Positions 61,272 to 64,000 of a stretch of 64,000 nucleotides of DNA are shown piece by piece. Every line of letters begins with the position of its first letter. Position 1 is the first letter of the stretch. Both the position numbers and the translations under genes were made by a program. The stretch is from Chryseobacterium taiwanense (GTDB lineage Bacteria > Bacteroidota > Bacteroidia > Flavobacteriales > Weeksellaceae): positions 496,001 through 560,000 of the forward strand of contig NZ_JWTA01000004.1 of assembly GCF_000813825.1 (NCBI RefSeq), given 5' to 3'. A model generated the notes under the pieces. That model made no database searches. It was given only the letters and a program-made list of their open reading frames with translations, and was not told the origin of the DNA.

Positions 61272-63857
61272 TTATTTTTTAACGATAACTTTTGAAGCCG
61301 CGTCAATACCAATCCCTTTTACTTTTACAATATACGTTCCGGTAGTCAATCTCTCTGTTGAAATTGATTTCTTATCTTCCGGCGAAATTTTATCCTCTGA
61401 AGAAACTAATTTACCAGACATATCATAAATTTCCACACTTACTTTTCCTAAAGTACTACTAGGGAAATTGATAAAGAATTCATTTCTAGCCGGATTTGGA
61501 TAGATTGAAATGGTATTCTCTTTAACAGATTTAACCTCATCCGTACCTAATACACAATCCGCTGGTACTGTAAAATCTTCTACCTGATCATTAATATTAG
61601 TTTTAGATCCTGCAGCAGCATTTACACCTAAACCTCTTTTTGCAAAAGTTCTCCAGATCATACATCTATCAGCTCCCCCTGTAGTCGCCATTTCAGCTGC
61701 TAATACTGCATCTCTACCATCAATAAATGTAGGGTTACAAATCTGAAGCTTTAATGCGTCCGTTACAAGTTGCAACACTCTAGAACTTCCGTTTGTTGTT
61801 CCAGACATCACATCTGAAGCGTAACCATACTTAGCAACATATTGCCAATGAAGATCCCAAAGCATTGTCGCCCAAACAAAACCAATAGAGTGTACATCCG
61901 GAACTAAAACACCACTTGATGTATATTCCATTCCGTTAGTATCTCCATAGGTATAATCATTAATTGTAAAATCAGGAGAGTATCTAGCTGGTCTGATTCC
62001 TCCACCAGCTGTTCCTTGTCCAACTGCATAAGTTCCAATCCCTCTTGCAACCGAAGCATTATCCCCTACTTTATTGGTCAACATTAAAGCAAAGAAATCG
62101 GACCAACCTTCTCCCATTTGCTCTTTATCGGAGGATGAACTTAAGCATCCAGCACCCGTCCCCGTTAATCTGTTTGAAATACCATGTCCATACTCATGAA
62201 TAACAATTCCATTATCAAAACTTCCATCCGGTGTTACTGTACCACTTTTTAAAGTTATATTTACCTGAGTATTTACTGCTAATTGCCCCTTAATATATTC
62301 TCCTTCGGCATTATCTATAAGCACAGACGGAATTGTAATAGTAGCATCTGTACCAGACATATTAGATATTGTAGACCCATTTACTGCATTATTATAAACA
62401 ATAGCAGCTATTGCTCCTGCATCTTGCAAATTTTTAGTTTTAATTGTAAATGCACATGTTCCTCTCTCTACTAAACCTATTTTCCCTGTTAACGACCCGG
62501 TAGGCAAAGCTGTACATCCATCCAAAACTGAGGATAGCTGAACATTTCCAGTAACGCCAACAGCGTCTAAAACATTACCAAATAAGGCAGTTCCAGCTGC
62601 AGGATAACGAGACGCTGCACTACTAGGAGTATTATAGAAAACATATTTGTTATAATTTGACCATAAATACATCTGCATTCTTGGTTTACTACCATCTGAC
62701 GGGGAAGCAAAATTTGCATTATTCGTACCTCCTCCATCTTGAGCTTCAGCATTTACATAATCACTTCCGACTCCACCAAGTCCAAAGTTTGTATTTTGAA
62801 AATTTCTTGCCGCCGGTGTAAAACCAAACATATAGAAAATGTCATGTACTTTATTATTGAGATAAAATAAATTTGTAATCGAGGCATTTAAATTACTCGT
62901 AGAAGTTCCTATTATACTAAACGGAAAATCAAAGTTCCTTGAAGCCCCTCCATCAGGAGAAGATCCTACTGAATTTGTATTATTAATATCATCATATGCA
63001 TACACATTATTTCCTCTTGTGTTTGTATAATGAGTCGCACCATCATAATGCCATCCTTCTGGAGAAGCTGTTAAAACCCAGGGATTACTTACAGTTGCTC
63101 TAGATCCAAATGTTGCAGCTTCTAAAGGCAAAGGAAAAACATTATATGATGCATTATCAGGAACCAATAATGAGAAATTCTGCACACTCCCGTTTACAGG
63201 TCCTACAAAATCATTGTGATATTGAGTATAATCTTGCGAGAATGCATCATTATGGAAATTACATGATAAATTCAAATCTAGTTTATTAATAATGTTCCCA
63301 TTTGTTGCATCAACAAGTATATCCCAGTAATTAGCTGCATTTGGTTCAGGAATAGAAAACTGGTAAGCTAATTTCAAAACTCCAGCATCTTCTACATAAA
63401 TCAAACGTTGCTTAGCTACATTTCCTGTTTCTGGTTCTGCATCAAAAAAATTTAAAATAGGATAAGACTCTATTTCTTGTTTTTGTAAATTTTGAGCAAT
63501 TTTTTGAAGTGCAACTGTTTTATTAATACTCACATTATTGGAAACTACTGAACTATAATTTTTCAAAAAATTATCCGAATAGTAGATAATTTTATTATCT
63601 CTTATAAGAGCCGTACCTGCTGCATTATAGACCGGGAGATTATTATAAGTTTGCTGAAACTTCACAACACTTCCATTTAAGGATTTTGAAGTATCAATAT
63701 TATCAATAATAAAATTAGTAAGATCTGACTTCTTATATTCTCTTAATTTATTTTGAGAAATATAATCTTTAATTAGCTTCTCATTATCTTGAGCAAATAA
63801 ATTCGAAGAAAAAACTGCAGATACTGCAAATAAAAGGGGTAAAACTATTTTTTTCAT
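61272..63857 (-). CDS. T9SS-secreted M36 metallopeptidase with PA domain
   Basis: An 861-residue protein from the ATG at 63857, which starts the signal peptide (MKKIVLPLLFAVSAVFSSNLFAQ). The longer frame to 63926 adds unrelated residues. Domains in order: FTP/PepSY propeptide (about 30-180), fungalysin M36 catalytic region split by a PA domain (about 410-530; LTGKIGLVERGTCAFTIKT), zinc motif IHEYGHGISNRLTG and GEGWSDFFAL, then a T9SS type A tail (SIYPNPARNEFFINF ... TGTYIVKVKGIG). A secreted zinc protease made as a zymogen. The copy is intact. Confidence 0.93.
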   Translation of the reverse strand: MKKIVLPLLFAVSAVFSSNLFAQDNEKLIKDYISQNKLREYKKSDLTNFIIDNIDTSKSLNGSVVKFQQTYNNLPVYNAAGTALIRDNKIIYYSDNFLKNYSSVVSNNVSINKTVALQKIAQNLQKQEIESYPILNFFDAEPETGNVAKQRLIYVEDAGVLKLAYQFSIPEPNAANYWDILVDATNGNIINKLDLNLSCNFHNDAFSQDYTQYHNDFVGPVNGSVQNFSLLVPDNASYNVFPLPLEAATFGSRATVSNPWVLTASPEGWHYDGATHYTNTRGNNVYAYDDINNTNSVGSSPDGGASRNFDFPFSIIGTSTSNLNASITNLFYLNNKVHDIFYMFGFTPAARNFQNTNFGLGGVGSDYVNAEAQDGGGTNNANFASPSDGSKPRMQMYLWSNYNKYVFYNTPSSAASRYPAAGTALFGNVLDAVGVTGNVQLSSVLDGCTALPTGSLTGKIGLVERGTCAFTIKTKNLQDAGAIAAIVYNNAVNGSTISNMSGTDATITIPSVLIDNAEGEYIKGQLAVNTQVNITLKSGTVTPDGSFDNGIVIHEYGHGISNRLTGTGAGCLSSSSDKEQMGEGWSDFFALMLTNKVGDNASVARGIGTYAVGQGTAGGGIRPARYSPDFTINDYTYGDTNGMEYTSSGVLVPDVHSIGFVWATMLWDLHWQYVAKYGYASDVMSGTTNGSSRVLQLVTDALKLQICNPTFIDGRDAVLAAEMATTGGADRCMIWRTFAKRGLGVNAAAGSKTNINDQVEDFTVPADCVLGTDEVKSVKENTISIYPNPARNEFFINFPSSTLGKVSVEIYDMSGKLVSSEDKISPEDKKSISTERLTTGTYIVKVKGIGIDAASKVIVKK

Positions 63858-64000
63858 ATACACTAATAAAGGCGCTAATTTACAAATAATCCACAGTCCT
63901 ATATCATTTTTATTTAAAAATTTCACATAACATTTTAATTATTTTTTTCATTTCATCAATTTTCTCTAAAATGTGAATTTATAAATACTCTAAATATGCT

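Noticed and set aside
1..64000. tRNA, rRNA, CRISPR arrays, prophage or intact insertion sequences
   Set aside because: I looked for cloverleaf ends, spaced repeats, transposase and phage proteins and found none; the repeats seen are palindromic intergenic elements only.

Overview
The window reads as chromosome of a Chryseobacterium-like flavobacterium (Bacteroidota, Flavobacteriales). The grounds are: an AT-rich, densely packed genome; promoters with the Bacteroidota -7 element TAnnTTTG; gldF and gldG; three secreted proteins with type IX secretion (T9SS) C-terminal tails; a SusC/SusD pair; an hmu-type haem operon with HmuY; and a glycosylasparaginase of the kind known from Elizabethkingia. 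I see no rRNA, tRNA, CRISPR array, prophage or intact insertion sequence.

Region 1 (1-10.5 kb) is a haem-acquisition locus. One minus-strand run encodes a TonB-dependent receptor, HmuY, HmuT, HmuU, HmuV, a SAM methyltransferase and HmuS, followed by a ChaN-like protein. A T9SS-secreted protein with two jelly-roll/adhesin-like repeats is divergent from it. The 96 bp between the receptor and this secreted gene hold two Fur-box-like sites, one over each promoter. Region 2 (10.5-20 kb) holds a monooxygenase, an Rrf2/TauE-SafE unit with a 52-residue gene between, small unknown genes, a DUF2314/ankyrin protein, a Crp/Fnr regulator, two SDR enzymes and an AraC regulator. The Crp/Fnr gene and the first SDR gene share an upstream palindrome. 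A decayed copy of the gldG 3' end is hidden at 19.4 kb.

Region 3 (20-34 kb) is mostly housekeeping: gldG, gldF, hemJ, kbl, a JmjC-like cupin protein, a T9SS M1 aminopeptidase, dacB, priA and an AEC transporter. Region 4 (34-46 kb) combines glycoprotein-sugar genes (beta-mannosidase, CutC, glycosylasparaginase, GH20 hexosaminidase) with a sulfane-sulfur module: a Crp/Fnr regulator, TauE/SafE, a persulfide dioxygenase-rhodanese fusion, a methyltransferase and two YeeE/YedE halves. Two identical 22-bp sites lie upstream of the TauE and dioxygenase genes.

Region 5 (46-64 kb) holds a DUF4197 protein, a TetR/SDR pair with matching operators, a SusC/SusD pair behind a 722-bp structured leader region, the two CoA-transferase subunits split by an ABC exporter and an outer-membrane protein gene, rplS with a flavobacterial promoter and leader, an alpha/beta hydrolase, an EamA transporter and a T9SS M36 metallopeptidase.

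Palindromic intergenic repeats built on TCATTCTGA/GAAGAATCT arms recur through the window. The strongest candidates for something new are the Fur-controlled pairing of haem uptake with a T9SS adhesin, the Crp/Fnr-controlled persulfide module with its repeated operator, and the gldG relic flanking a small inserted gene. All assignments rest on reading the sequence and on family knowledge; no database search was run.
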